DNA of 64,000 bases from Xiphydria camelus (GCA_963678675.1 OY783193.1:17000427-17064426), one strand, 5' to 3'; counted from the first letter of the stretch, positions 43,453 through 56,332 are shown. Notes: a model not told the origin generated them from the letters alone. Translations and numbers: made by a program.

Positions 43453-44847
43453 TATACCCAGTGGTCAATCATCGGACGGAACACGATTATTTAACTAATT
43501 AGTAATTACCAAATCAAGCCTCTTCTTTCCAACCGGCTCGATAACCTTGAAGATTTGCAGTTCGACGTCACCGGCACCTTCGCGAAAGTGGGCGTGCCAA
43601 AAAACGAAAGGTCACGCGTCATGCGTTTCCAGCCGGGCACAATCACGAAGTAGAGAGATCAGTATCTCCCTCGCGTCGCATACCGGCGTTATCGGCGTAA
43701 TATTACACGCCGATGTAGTATCATGAGCGATTGGGTGTATGCCCCCGATATTGATAAATGATAATCGTCGTATAGCCGTGGCGACCATCTATAGATATAA
43801 TTTAATAATAGTAGATTATCGGCTTTGCGCCATATACACGTTCCCGGGTGAGACCGCGTGCGAAGCGATCGCGCGGCACCGCGCTCGACATTAGTATGCT
43901 AATCGCTCTCTCGGCGCCAATATTTCCAATAAATAATCCTCTTAACGCGTTAGACGACCGCCATTCGCGCGCGAAGCCGATCCTGCTGCATCCTATCCGT
44001 GGCGATGACAAAAGGTGGCAATTTGCGGGAATTAAGCTTACGAGACGTTCGATTCCCTCTGTGAGAGCAAATACGCACTGAAATGCCACTCGATCCATTA
44101 AGAATAATGCGCATTCGCTATCGACCACCCGATTATGCTACCGACCGAATCTCCCGTGCGTAGGAGTATTTCCGTACCAGAGTTACCGGGATCATTATAG
44201 TAATAGGTACCGATTGAAGGGCAGATAAAACGCGAAGGGAAGGATTATCGTTAAGACTGCAAGGGATCATTCCGCCATGTTGAATATCAGTTTGGCTTTT
44301 TGGGTATAGATAACATAGAAATGATGCGACCTACGACAAGAATAATATTATTTTGATGTTGCAGACGATGGAAATTTATATCACAAACTGAGTTCGAGGG
44401 GAAATGAGGTGTAAATATAAACAAAAACATACACGGTACGGCCTGGGTCTGATCTTTCAATCCCTGCATTTGGCTGCAATGGTCCAGCATACAGAAAAAA
44501 CAATTTCTCCTCAAGCGTATGTTGACATTGCTCACAGACATTTTGCGATATATTTATCGTTGATAATAGTTATGTCGGCACTAATATTGCCACTAGAATT
44601 TAAAAACTGAAATTGATATTAGTGCCCGAGAATGTTCACTAAATACGAGCATCATTCTGAATTGTGTAAGTCACGTGGTAAACCACTGCCTGTCCACCAT
44701 TCATCGTTAGCTCGACGCATAGTCCCCCAGTTTCTAGACTTCTCTAATAGATGATAGTAGCTCCTGGTCTTTGCAACCTTAATTAACGGTTTTACATTAA
44801 CTGTGTGCCCTCTCTATTGGCTCCATGCATGACCACCTCAACTATTA
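43453..44847. other. Intergenic, partly CpG-rich, no gene recognised
   Basis: 43550-44150 is CpG-rich, with overlapping frames on both strands (for example 43802-44128 minus) but no recognisable domain. It could be host single-copy DNA. 44150-44847 has nothing recognisable. Confidence 0.35.
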
Positions 44848-46188
44848 CACAGGCCGACGTTCTGAAACTTTTGAAAATTTACAGAAAGAAAACCCACTAT
44901 TTCTGACTAATTTTGGGTCGCTGAATGCGAATATGATAGCCGTTTTCCTCTATTAGCTCGTATTTTTGCGTAACACATAGTTGCCAATTTTACCATAAAA
45001 TTTACTGGGCAAAATAAACTATTATCAAGGTTACCAGCTAAAAAACTATTTATTGTGTCAGTATATTAGAATTACATACAAAATATTTTACAATATCTAC
45101 TTTAATGAAAATGTGTAAATAAAACCATCAGTTTTATTTCTTCTTTTTATGAAACGCCGAATCCTCTCTTTTCACCGACCAGCAATAGTCTCCCATCATT
45201 GCAGAGTCCCAACGTCCTTGATATCGAGTTTCCATCGTTCTTATGTCCTGGTGAAATCGCTCTCCCATTTCGTCGCTAACATCTCCAAGATTTTCCGGAA
45301 AGAAATTGAGGTGTGAGTGAAGAAAGTGGATTTTCAAAGACATGCGACATCCCAAAGTTTCATATGCGACCAGAAGTTGCTGAACCAGAGCTTCGTAATT
45401 TTCATCTTTATTTTTGCCCAAAAACCTTTAATAACTTTGACAAAGGCATGCCATGCATATAACTCTTCTTCGTTTAAACTCTGTTTAAACAATTTATCAT
45501 GCTTCAGTTTGCGAATATCAGGTCCTATAAAAACTCCTTCCTTTAATTTAGCATCACTTAATTTTGGAAAGAACTGTCTAAGGTAGCTAAATCCTTCACC
45601 CCCTTTGGCCATAGCTTTGACGAAGTTCTTCAGGAGGCCCAACTTAATTAATTTTAATACTGTGGCAGCAGTATCTTGGCTGAATTGACCAGAGGCTCAT
45701 ACTTGACCTTGTAGGTACCGGGCTTAAATGACTCTCTAGGGTGCCACTCTTTTTGTAAGAAATGTTTTGTTGTAGTCCGGTCTGACAGACCGTGCGCGTC
45801 TACTGGAAGGTTAAATCTGGTGGAAGGGACACAAGTGTCAAGCGTTTAAAGTAGCGCAACACTGCAGGCAAAATAATCGCGAATTTCTTTCTCCCCCGTC
45901 CTCCCCATTATCCACTCTTCGTTATATTGATGCGAATGACAACGTTCTTACGCCTTTTGCCCTCCAAATGATATATAATATTTTTCTTATTTAAATAACC
46001 ATTGCCGAATTGGTTATTTTGATATAAACTCGAGTCGACCCTTAAAAATATGGTAAAAATGGTAATTACGCATAATGCCAAATTACGAGCTAATCGAGTG
46101 AAACGGTTATCATTTTCATAATCAGCGACCCAAAATTAGTCGGTAACAGTGGTTCTCCGTTCTGTAACTAAACTGACGTCTGCCTGTG
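44848..46188 (-). mobile_element. Terminal-inverted-repeat element carrying the KHFLQKEWHPRESF-type gene
   Basis: The left end CACAGGCCGACGT and the complement of the right end CACAGGCAGACGT begin inverted similarity that runs ~150 bp inward through CTAATTTTGGGTCGCTGA and ATTAGCTCGTA. TTA lies on both outer sides (44845-44847, 46189-46191), a candidate 3-bp target duplication. The only coding content is the pseudogene below, lying between the arms. Confidence 0.75.
45134..45800 (-). pseudogene. Frameshifted copy of a widespread uncharacterised arthropod protein family
   Basis: The minus strand reads, from about 45800, LPVDAHGLSDRTTTKHFLQK and EWHPRESFKPGTYKVKYEPL, shifting near 45660. It continues with KLIKLGLLKNFVKAMAKGGE and FPKLSDAKLKEGVFIGPDIR, shifts again near 45420, then MSLKIHFLHSHLNFFPENLG and ERFHQDIRTMETRYQGRW to a stop at 45134. 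I recognise this C-terminal region as a very common but unnamed arthropod family often predicted as 'hypothetical protein'. The N-terminal part is missing and at least two frameshifts are present. Its placement between long inverted repeats suggests that the family is transposon-encoded. Function unknown; no catalytic motif recognised. Confidence 0.75.
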
Positions 46189-46205
46189 TTATTATTGTGT
46201 GTAGT

Positions 46206-47430
46206 AATACCCGAGTCGAATATTTGAACCTAGAATGTCCTATAATTTCGAATTTTTTAAAGGATGTATTAGGACTTAATAGGTCTACGTAAACGTTATT
46301 TTCTATTATTTGCAAAATCCTAAGTGAGCCTAAAAGGTTCTACTTATTGCAGATTTGAGATGGTTTTAGGACTTTTTAGAACTAACGCAAAAATCGAAAA
46401 TGACCTACTTTAACCGATATTTTATTCCTTTTGGATTCCTTTAGGTTTTATAAGGTTTTACAAAACGTGTTCAAAAGTTGTGTGTGGCGAACGAAAAGTT
46501 AGTTCGCCATTTCGACCCGGAGTCGGCCTGTGGACTCGTCAGTAAGGCTAGGCTGACTCCTGCCTTAGACGCTCTGTGGTCCTATTTATAGTACTGCACC
46601 GCCGCCGTTTTACTACCGAGAGCCGAGAGCCGGGGGCCAGGATCCGCGAGCCGAGGGCCGAGAAGGTCGGCGCCATCTGGCATTAGGCCGCCACAGCGTG
46701 ACGGGTCGCCATAGAGCTATTGAGATCTGACATGGGGGAGGAGCTTACTTCGAAAAGTTCAATATGGCCGAAATCAGTATACTCTCTGCCAACATAGAGT
46801 GTATGGGAGTTTAGTTATTATTTAATTATTATTTATTGTTTTGGCACGCGCAGGGATTCGCGAACCCTTCCCAACCTTCACTAGACTCGCGGGAGGACAT
46901 GGGCACCCTTTGCCCTCCGCTATCGTCCATGGTTGACCTCCCATAAATTCAGCCTTCGAGACGCACATACGCCTGTTCCTTGACCGCATCACGAGACGTC
47001 GACGTATCTGCGCGTCTCCCCGGAGTTTTTCTCACGTTTTTACTCTTCCACTTTCTCGAAACTTTCTTCTCGCATCGTGAGTTGGAAAAAAACCCGCCCT
47101 TGTACCGAAGCGTACCCCTTCCTTTTGAGCCGCTTGCGAGCTTAATATTAATATTAATAATAATGGCTTGTGTACATTAATCCAATGCCAGTCACTTGCG
47201 AAACCCACTAAACGGTATACTAGGAATAGTTTTACTTCTCGCCACCAGACGGCGTATCGAGACATGTCAGATCCCAATAGATCAGCAAGGAGACACAGCA
47301 CGTGTTAGGACTTTACAGGTCTTCTTAGACTTCACCAGGTCTACTCAGTTTTAAACAGATCTTAATAGGCTACTTTAGGTTTTGCCAGGACTTCCCAGGA
47401 CTTCCCAGGTCAAAAAACTCGACCCGGGTA
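46206..47430. mobile_element. Terminal-inverted-repeat element with AGGACTT/AGGTC subterminal repeats
   Basis: The left end AATACCCGAGTCGAATATTT and the complement of the right end TATACCCGGGTCGAGTTTTT match. Both subterminal regions are crowded with AGGACTT, TAGGTTTT and AGGTC words, as in elements whose transposase binds subterminal motifs. The core 46520-47300 is GC-rich with a minus-strand frame 47032-47301 of unknown identity. Confidence 0.6.
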
Positions 47431-47645
47431 TATACATGCAGGGCTACGAAGTTCCGCTGGACGACACAGAGTACACTGACAAACTTCATATATACTTCCA
47501 CACACAATATTAGGAAAACTAGTATACTTTTCGTACACAGTCAATACCTCGGACAAGCCGATAGATGCAATGTTATAATTAAGTATCCGTATTAATTGCG
47601 ATTATCGTTACCGATTGATAACATTCAAATTCAAGTTGATATAAT

Positions 47646-48600
47646 CCCAGATAGCATGAGTAATCAGAAAGAGTTCTAAAACAATTCAATTGTCAGGCTT
47701 CTTAAGGAATTCGTTATTTTTACTCATAAAGAGTTGAAAGAGAATTGTATCTTAGACTGCAGAAGGATTATAATATTATATAAGAATACTTTTGGATTTC
47801 TTACGGATATTTCAAAAGAATTCGTTTTTTTTTGTTTATAAAGAATTTAGAAAGAGCTCATAGCCTTTCTCGTAAGTGAAAGTGTCGAACGATTTGATAA
47901 AAGGCTCGGGCGAGACCGAGTCCTCCTCTCTCGCAGAGTGTGACTACTTTCAGATAGCAGGTATACGAGAGACAATACTTGTACCGGATGATCTTTTAGA
48001 GACTGATCTCCTATAGGTCATCCAGGGAACGTCTACATGTCGCACCTCCGGAAGAACAATGACGCAAGTGCAAATTTTGAAATTTTTTAATTAACCCCCC
48101 CCCCCCCATAGTCTTAAAAATCATTTTTAAGATTATTGAGGGGTTTAATTTTAAAATTTTAAAATTTGCACTTGCGTCATTGTTCTTCCGGAGGTGCGAT
48201 ATGAGGCTCTTTCTCGTTGAAACCTCTCTTATGCCCCATGGTGTACGGCCTATATTTTCGAAATCTCTATGTTTCCGTAGCAACAAAATCAGATTCCAAA
48301 GCAATCATGTACCGCACTTTGATTTCGATCAGCACATTCACGCCAAATGCTAAAAAATTATTTTAGAAAAATGTTGAATACTTTTCGATTGTTTAGTGAA
48401 CACTTTTGGACTTCATTTGATTTATAAATGTAGCTTTATTATAGGCCTGAAAATGAACTCACATTTGATGACATAAAAATGAATTCTCTCAAGCAATAAG
48501 AATACATTTGGGATTATTTTGATACATGTAAAGGAGCTCATTTTAAAATACAAGAGTTGAAAGGAACTCTTTTAGAATTCTCTGTTCTATCTGCAATATC
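47646..48600. mobile_element. Possible element with AAAAGAATTC/GAGTTCT subterminal words
   Basis: The left CAGATAGCATGAG...AGAAAGAGTTCT and the complement of the right GCAGATAGAAC...AAAGAGTTCC resemble each other, and both sides repeat TTTGGA and AAAAGAATTC words. Boundaries are uncertain. It contains the palindrome at 48037-48203. Confidence 0.4.
48037..48203. mobile_element. 167-bp palindromic MITE
   Basis: The arms TCGCACCTCCGGAAGAACAA then TGACGCAAGTGCAAATTTT pair perfectly or nearly so over ~55 bp around a poly-C and AAATCATTTTTAAGATT centre. Confidence 0.85.
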
Positions 48601-50070
48601 TCCTTAAAGATATTACACATTAGAATCTATAAAAACTTCCGTTACAATATCGACTAAGAATTTGTCGATAATAAGACAATCACGATTGAAGCAGAATCCA
48701 TTGTCTTTTTCATGAATTAAACTTTTAATACCGTTTAATTTAAAACTTGCTCATCGTGAAAAAAATTTGATTCGCTATTATTTCGTTACTTGTTAACTTT
48801 TATCCCATATCGATATAAGACTTTATTGTAGATAAAAATGTAATCTTCAAAAAGTAATATACAAACGTGGGCTAAAAGTTCTCATGTAGAGAGATAATAG
48901 CGATTCATGTTTTCACTCTGGAGGCTAGTTTGAGATTATACGATATAATAGCCGTCCAACGATGTTCCTTCTTTACAGCGATTGCCTTCTCACAAGATCT
49001 CTTCTCGGCGGTTAAACCGAGATAGGGTCGTTTTCCGGGCTCGAATCACGTCCGTTCGAAATCTGCGGAGCGGCGTTTACGAAGTGTCGATAGTCGCGTG
49101 TGTAACGATTCGAAAATAAATATACCCTCGGGCTTCGAGGAGGCGCCGCTTTTCAAATGACCAAAGCCTTTAAGTACCCGCGCACACGCTGCAGCTCGTC
49201 GCTATCTAAAGAGCGTCGTTACCAAATAAGAATCTCGACGTCGGTTATTGTAGAAATCACGTGCAATGGCGGCGACAATTTAAGAGGCATAAAATGGTGA
49301 CAATGTGCAACGTGGATGCGTGTGGCATTAGCATAGCCGGAGATTGATAATTTACGACCAGAAGCTGCCTCATTTGACGAGCATCGAACGCTATGGATAC
49401 GTAGCAACACTTTACGAGAGAGGATGGTTTTCATCTCGTTTTATCGAGCAGTAGGTATATAGGTGTATAAGAATCAACAGGAAATCGGGCGTGATTAAAA
49501 AAAATCAGACACGATTGCTATCGATTCTTCAGAGTGTACCTATACTCGTTCATGTCCGAGCTATACTATTCCGCTCGGCTCTCCGATCGGTCAATGATTG
49601 TCACGCGCGATTATCCAAACAGATATGTACATACTTCATCGTACTCTGATGAGTTTTCAATTGGATGAGAGTAGGAATTGTTTTCGCGATTATCTCGGAA
49701 GATAGTTTGAGGAAAGAGATAGAGAGAGACATGCGAGTTTATACAGTAGTGTATTATTTTAGTACAACCTCAAATCGAAAATTGTTATATACATTTTTTA
49801 TAGGGTTTCGACTAAACTCTCCGATAGAATAGAGTTTGACTACATTAAGTCTTATTCATACGAGGTGAACCTTATTTTCGTCCCATGAGGCCTTACCAAG
49901 ACAATGACCTTACAAATATTATTAAGGAAATTGAATTGAATAAAAATCATACTGATGAAAATAGGAGTCGACGTATAAATAACGATGTTATTATTGGTTG
50001 AATATATTCTATATATCGGGTAATATTATATCAGTCTAGGCAAAAAATTCACAGATAACGAGATAACATC
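48601..50070. other. Intergenic, no gene recognised
   Basis: 48950-49250 and 49560-49640 are CpG-rich and look like single-copy sequence; no frame with a domain is visible. The rest is AT-rich. Confidence 0.35.
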
Positions 50071-50725
50071 AATTGAAGGGTGCCATATGTAAAACGTGGT
50101 ATGTACAGACAAGAATTTTTTACAGGAGGAGTAATTAATGTAACAGTTTTAATGAAAAAAATTAATTTTATGTATTAAGTATCTGATTCTGTTTAGTTTT
50201 GGATGCTGCCTAATATAGATATACAATTTTTTAATAAAAATTCTCCAAAAAGTTTTTTTGGCCTGTTGAATTTCAAAACGTAGTATGTGTACCACCAAAG
50301 TTGCATACATTATTTTTGGAGAAGGCTTAAACATTTCGGAGATACGAATAAACAGTTTTAATTTTTACCATTTTATTTTTATTTTACAACAATATTACAT
50401 ATATTTTACTTTATTCATTATGTTTTCTAACTGTTTTTAATTTTATAAAAGGGCCTTTTGTTCTTTGACAATGTTTTTATAAAATTCTTGGTTTTTAGGT
50501 GAAATAAACGGGATCATACTTCTATTTCCTTAAGTTTATCTTTACTCCAAGGTCTAACTGTTTGTTTAACGGGTTCTACATTTACAGTTGTAAAATACTG
50601 GGGAGTTACCGCAGACTTAAATTCATTGTGCAAGTGTAAACTGGCACATACTTCCTATTCTAATAGAAAACCATATTTTGCTGAAAATGGCACTTACACC
50701 TTTTTGCATATGGCACCCTTCAATT
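50071..50725. mobile_element. MITE with AATTGAAGGGTGCCATATG ends
   Basis: The left AATTGAAGGGTGCCATATGT and the complement of the right AATTGAAGGGTGCCATATGC enclose 655 bp of AT-rich, non-coding DNA. The arms are only ~22 bp. Confidence 0.75.
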
Positions 50726-51683
50726 ATGACTCTTATGATTTTGACAGTCATCTCCGTTTTTCGAATAAATATATATTTATCAATAAATGAACGCCCATTA
50801 ATTGCTACGAGACTCACTTCGATGTGATAATATCTGTAATTTAAAACGATCAAAAAACGATATATTACGACTAAATGGTACCTTGTTTATAAAGGGTTGC
50901 ATCGCCTTTAGCCCCTCCGGCAATGACTTAGTAATTTCGATAGAGAGTGGCTAGATTTTGCCCGTTCTGCATCAGATTCCCACAAAAAACTACTTTAATA
51001 TTTCGTGATATTATACTAATGATAAATGACCTATAGCATATGTTGAAATTATGAACTAGAAACTAGAAAATGTTTGAGGCAAAAATCAATCGGTGTTTAG
51101 AGTGTGCAGAAGGGGGGTCTGGTGTGTATCGCTCGAGAGGGTTCCTTGGGGCGAGAATGCTAATGTTGATGTTATGCGGCGACGCAGTGGCGCGCCTCCG
51201 CTAGGAAAACCAAAGAAAGGAACCACTCATCAGCGGTCCAGATCATGATCCCTATATGCCCTTTTAGTTAGTCTTTTCAAGGAAGTCTCTAAGCGCGGAT
51301 GTGTCTTCCGCGCGTAGTCAAAATAAAAGAATTCAGTTCACTTATAATTGGTGTTTTAATTATTGAAAATACCCCATTTCCAATAGCATAAGATGGTAAA
51401 CCTAGCGGAAATTATTATATTCCCGGAAATCCTTTGATTCCACAAATGTGAATAATAAATCATGTTACGGTCATTCAAGAATTTAAACTTGGAAATTTGT
51501 TTTCACCCTCTTTAAGATTCCTTCGATTTAAAAAAAAATCAAAATTTCCAATCTAGAAGAACCAAGATTTTCCTAACGCTTATACTTGGAAGAACAATTT
51601 ACTCCAATCAATTAAACGTATTTTCGAATAGCTCAGAGAGTACATTTATTCAATTGGGATGAATATCGATTGGACGTATATAA
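50726..51683. other. Intergenic, no gene recognised
   Basis: 51110-51240 is GC-richer (GGCGACGCAGTGGCGCGCC), followed by AT-rich DNA. 51590-51680 resembles the complement of 53260-53350, so an outer decayed inverted repeat may surround the next element. Confidence 0.4.
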
Positions 51684-53242
51684 GGGTGATTCTACAAAAG
51701 TTGGGTAACTTTAAGGGGTATTTTGTTTATTACAGTTTTTAAGTTAAATAGCTACGTCTTTCGGTATTTTAGATAGGTAATCTAATTAATATACTAACCT
51801 AGATCGGGCCAGTCACTTTTTGTAGTAGTTTTTAAGATATTTCCATTTTTTTAAATTTGACTACCAGGGGACTGACGAGGATAACAGAGTACTGATTAAA
51901 TACACAATTTTATAAGAAGTACATAAGATTTATTGTCATTTTAAGCATTTTTTGTATCAAATTTCTTAAAATCTAATAATGGCACATATCTTAAGATTTA
52001 AATCACATGAGTAACTTAAGATTATCGTTAACAATATAATAATTTAAGGATGCCTCAGTCTTTAAAACAGTCTTGACATTTTTAATACTTAATTGTCTTA
52101 CACTCTTGATTTTTGTCATTACTCACTAGTAGATGATTAGTATTAGTTCACTAGTAAACAATTTTTAAAAATTTAAAACAAAAACTAAGATATTTTTTTG
52201 TTTACTACTTATCAATTACTCTCTTCTTTTTTTTTAAATACCTTTGTTTTTCTTTATATTCAGCAAATTTAACAGGGTCACTTAATTCTGGCCAAACGAG
52301 CCTTTTCGGCTTCTCTTTTTTTTCAACACATCTTCCCGAGATAATTTTTCTTTTTTTTTAGGTGGCGGCATGATGTATTAGTCTGAAATTAATAATACTA
52401 ATGCTTACAAACTGTAACATTTGAAATAAAAAAGATTTTAAGTAAAAACCATCAGTACCCTGGAAACTCGTTACTCCTCTGGCGCAATTACCAGACATGG
52501 GACTGACGCCAAAGTACTGATGAAATAGATATACGTTTGAGGTTATAACTAAAACTGATATTTCTATCGATATTTTCAATTAGTGGGATGCTACATTTTA
52601 ATAAATCATAATCAACTACGTATAAATTAAAACAAAATATAGGTATTTAAGAAAATAGAAACTCGCCACAGTACTGACATTTTGACTGGATCGGCACGTA
52701 CACACGCTTACCTCGCTTTTAGCACTATCGTCGTAATGGCTGCCGTACAAGAGGCGCTATCTACAGCTCACTTAAGTATCAACATTAAAAATCGTATAGG
52801 ATTCAACCGTGAGTTGGCGATATTTTACGGGAATTTTAAATTTGAATATCGCACAACGGACTGACGAATGGAACTTATGACAAAGTTTCCTAATTTAAAA
52901 AAAATAATGATCTGAGGATGTTATGGCGAAAGTTGCATTATCCATTATCAAATATATTATGAATTGTAGTGAAATAATAACATTTACAAAAAAGTGGTTA
53001 TATAGTAGTATACAGATACTTGATTGCGTGTTTTTGGGATTGTGACACGCCAAAGAACTGACGTTTTGAGGATTTATTGTTTTATTTCACAAATTTGCTT
53101 CAAGAGGAAATAATAGAAATTGGGTGAACAAATAAAGGGGTTTTTACTCTTTTATAATACATTAAAATATTTACAAAATGTTTTAAAATGTCGTATCAAC
53201 TGACTGATGACATCGAGTTACCCACTTTTTGTAGAATCACCC
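51684..53242. mobile_element. 1.56-kb terminal-inverted-repeat element (GGGTGATTCTACAAAA ends)
   Basis: The left end GGGTGATTCTACAAAAGTTG and the complement of the right end GGGTGATTCTACAAAAAGTG match over ~28 bp. Inside, the words ACTGACG/ACTGATG/AAGTACTGA recur at least six times, and a Lys-rich ORF remnant lies on the minus strand. This looks like a deletion derivative of a larger coding element. Confidence 0.75.
52205..52371 (-). pseudogene. Short Lys-rich N-terminal ORF remnant of the 51.7-kb element
   Basis: The minus strand starts MPPPKKKEKLSREDVLKKKR. After a frameshift near 52309 it continues PKRLVWPELSDPVKFAEYKE and YLKKKKRV to a stop at 52205. Similar small, basic 'PPKKK...LKKKR' N-termini occur on proteins of several arthropod DNA transposons, from memory; I cannot name the family. 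The rest of the gene is missing. Confidence 0.45.
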
Positions 53243-54212
53243 ATAAATATTATCGATTTAAATGAATATTATTTGAATCAAATCGATTTTCATTTGAATC
53301 GAATAAATATGCTCTTTGAACTATTCAAAAAGCAAATCTTTTTCTCAGTGTAGATGTCCACATTGAAATCAAATATTGTAGACAATTAAAGCGACAAAAT
53401 AATTTCAGAAAATTCTGCAAGCTCTCTAATTATTCCCTGACTTTTCCACGATATATAAAATTCACAGATGATTTCAGGTTTTCCACAACTCCCTGACCGT
53501 TAGATATCGCGTTTACTCGCGATTCATCTCGTATCGTGTTTGATCTCAACCATGCCACATTTTATTTTGTTTTCGCTTCAGCAACATGTATCGCTACTTA
53601 ACTGATTGCTAGTTATCCCGCGAGACTTGCCACGACGACGAGAAGTACACGCGGAACAAATTATTGGCCAATCGGGATAAAACTTTTCAGCGGCACTCGC
53701 GTTAATGGGAATAGTTATGCTGCTAATGCCCCATCATTATCACCTATCTTCTATGCAAATGGGGGTCCCTCGAATACGCGGAGCTTTATAAGGAACGTCC
53801 GCGATAGTGGAAGCAAAAGAGAAAATGACGATGGATTGCGAATCACGTTACGAAAGCTGATAAGTAGAGAGAGGGCAGGTACCTATATCTCATAGGATAT
53901 AATCACTCTAGAAATCCAGTGTAAATAAAATTGTGAAATTGTTATAAAATCATATAGAAATCCCCTGAATATCCTGAATTTAGTGAAATTCGATTAAATT
54001 TTATTAAATATGAGGTACCTAAATATTGATATTCACACAAATGTGAATCGAATTTCAAAATTACAATAATTCTATGTGATTTCAGATATTTCATAGGATT
54101 GCGTATAATTCCACGGCAGATGTCATAGAATTGTATGAGACTTAAAGTAGGATTTCAAAAATTTTATTAAATTTTACATGATGTTTATTAAATTTCATGA
54201 TTGTTTATAGTA
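53243..54212. other. Intergenic, no gene recognised
   Basis: 53260-53350 is rich in GAATCGATTT words. 53500-53890 looks like single-copy DNA. 53900-54200 has degenerate GAAATTTAT/CTATGTGATTTC words, perhaps a decayed MITE. Confidence 0.35.
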
Positions 54213-54739
54213 TAGAGTGAGTTTTCTTAAACTCGAAGCTCTATTTATTTCTGTTATTTGTCACTTTATGAAAAAGTTTTTCAAATAAATGTTTTTTGAT
54301 ATTGATGGGGACATATCGAACGGTACCAAAAAAAGGACGTATTTTTTCACTATCATTATAGAACGTCGCAACATCGTAAGTCCTTGTCGTCATCGATATG
54401 ACTTACGACTTTTTCTTGCATAGCAATGAGTTACGACATTTTTCAATGACAGTAAAAAGATACATGCTTTTTTCTGGTATTGGTCGATATGATACATGTA
54501 AGTGATTTTTGATAACATGTCTTACTTACGAGATACAAAGATCGTCTTCATTGTTAAAATTGAAATTAATTTTTTTCACTTTTACAAGAGTTATAGAACT
54601 CATCGAGACTGATAAAATTAGTATAAAATAAAATGTCCGTTCGCTGCTCCCTTCGAACATCCTTTATCCGAAGGTTTTTTTTGTAAAGTGACAAATAATG
54701 AAAATAAACACGGCTTCGGGTCTTAGAGAACTCACCCTG
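54213..54739. mobile_element. TA-flanked element (CAGGGTGAGTTCTC right end) with nested palindrome
   Basis: TA at 54211-54212 and 54740-54741. Arms of ~65 bp run CTCGAAGC...TTTATTTCTGTTATTTGT and partner. A second palindrome (about 54308-54500; GGACATATCGAACGGTACCA and partner, with ACGACTT/AAGTCGT words) sits inside. Confidence 0.75.
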
Positions 54740-54792
54740 TACATCGCATTTCTAAAGTCGTCAACTCCTTCGGTACAAATACGTGGAATGAA

Positions 54793-55370
54793 AATTCATT
54801 CGGTATACCGAATGTCGCATGGGAAACCGATCAGGTCGGGGCCTTCTGAATTTGAACTCGGCACTGCTTGGACGATGCTCGATTGATTCATTAAGAAATT
54901 CAGAAGACCCCCGCCTGATCGGTTTTCCATGCGACATTTAGTATACCGAATATCCCAGGAGAATTCGAGCAAGTGCCGATACCTATGGCCGATAACTTGA
55001 AATTTGACTTCGGCAGTGTTTGCCGACGGTCGAAAATTTGATAGTTAGATTTGGCTTGAGAAGAGTGCGCTGTGTGCGCTGCGTGAGAGTCAAAAGTGTC
55101 AAACGTTTGATTTCCCAATAGCTGTCAATTAGGGAGATCGAAGTGTTTCGTCTATTATCCAATACTTCGATCTCCCGAATTGATAGCTATCGGGAAATCA
55201 GACGTTTGACACTTTTCGCTCTCACGCAGCACACACCGCGCACTCTTCTCAAGCCAACACTAACTATCAAATTCTCGACCGTCGGCAAACACTGCCGAAG
55301 TCAAATTTCAAGTTATCGGCCATAGGTATCGGCACTTGCTCGAATTCTCCTGGGACATACGGTATGATCC
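54793..55370. repeat. Two adjacent palindromes of the GTATACCGAATGTCGC / CTTCGATCTCCCG family
   Basis: 54793-54950 folds on GGTATACCGAATGTCGCATG...CCTGATCGG. 54955-55365 folds about a centre near 55155, with arms including GAGAATTCGAGCAAGTGCCG, TTGACTTCGGCAGTGTTTGC and GTCAAACGTTTGATTTCCC. Related to units at 12.2, 23.7, 25.0 and 63.5 kb. Confidence 0.8.
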
Positions 55371-56332
55371 AGCGTCTTACAACTTTTTCCTGTACCTAAC
55401 GAGCATTATCCCAACTTTTCGCACCTGTCGACGCGTGAAACTACGCGTACCCAATCGATAACAAGTTCCACAGCTGACGAGAAACGACCCATGAGATTCT
55501 TTTTGATCGAACGACTAGTTGTAACGCGGAATCATACGAGCAGATTTACAGTGGGATACCTACACAGACGCCCACGCCAACGCGAAGCGACGCGTTATTA
55601 CACGAGAAAGACCCGGTCTATCGCTTTGTCAGGACACGGCGAACCTGAAATAACCCGTCCCGAGCAATCGTTTAATGCTCCACGGCTCATAACTTCCACG
55701 ATTTACCTCGCGCCGTGTTTCCCGTTCATGCGTTTAATTAGACTACGCACCATAGGCGAGATCTCGCGGTTATCGCACATGCGGAGATTTAACGGTATAA
55801 TCGGCGCGGGATTTATCACCGTCGAGAGATCCGTAAGGGTCGCGAGAATCTCCTTTCTTGCAGAATGCGAGAAAATTATTGCGTACCGAATGCGACGCGT
55901 AGTTTTCCGAAGTTTTATTGTATTAGAAGTATGTTATCAATATATTAGCCTTTATAAGATTATATTCTGCATTGTTATGGAATAAAGGAAGTACAGAAAC
56001 AAGTTTGCCTCTTGTTTTCATTATTTTACATGGAACTGAAGGGCCAACTTGCTGTTTCAATTCGTAAGTTTCTCCTATCTAGAAAAATTCAAACCATGGT
56101 TCTCTTTGAACAAATCACGTATAAAAATAGTAAAGGAGAGGGTGCTAATATGGGATCCTTGGAGTTGGCCCTTGATTATCGCGGCAAACAACGTTAACGA
56201 GGGGTCAGTTCCAAGAGTCCCTATTACTATCTTCTTTATTGGCGACTAACAATAAGTAAAGCTAGGAATCTACTACAATCGACACGACTCGGCTCGACAT
56301 GACGCGTTTCTGATCATATGATTTTCAATATA
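55371..56332. other. CpG-rich, no recognised gene
   Basis: 55480-55900 is CpG-rich and open on the plus strand for 164 codons, but the product is Arg-rich with no recognisable domain, so I do not call a gene. The remainder is ordinary. Confidence 0.35.

Noticed and set aside
55491..55985. 164-codon plus-strand frame
   Set aside because: CpG-rich DNA with few stops; no domain, no splice or promoter support.
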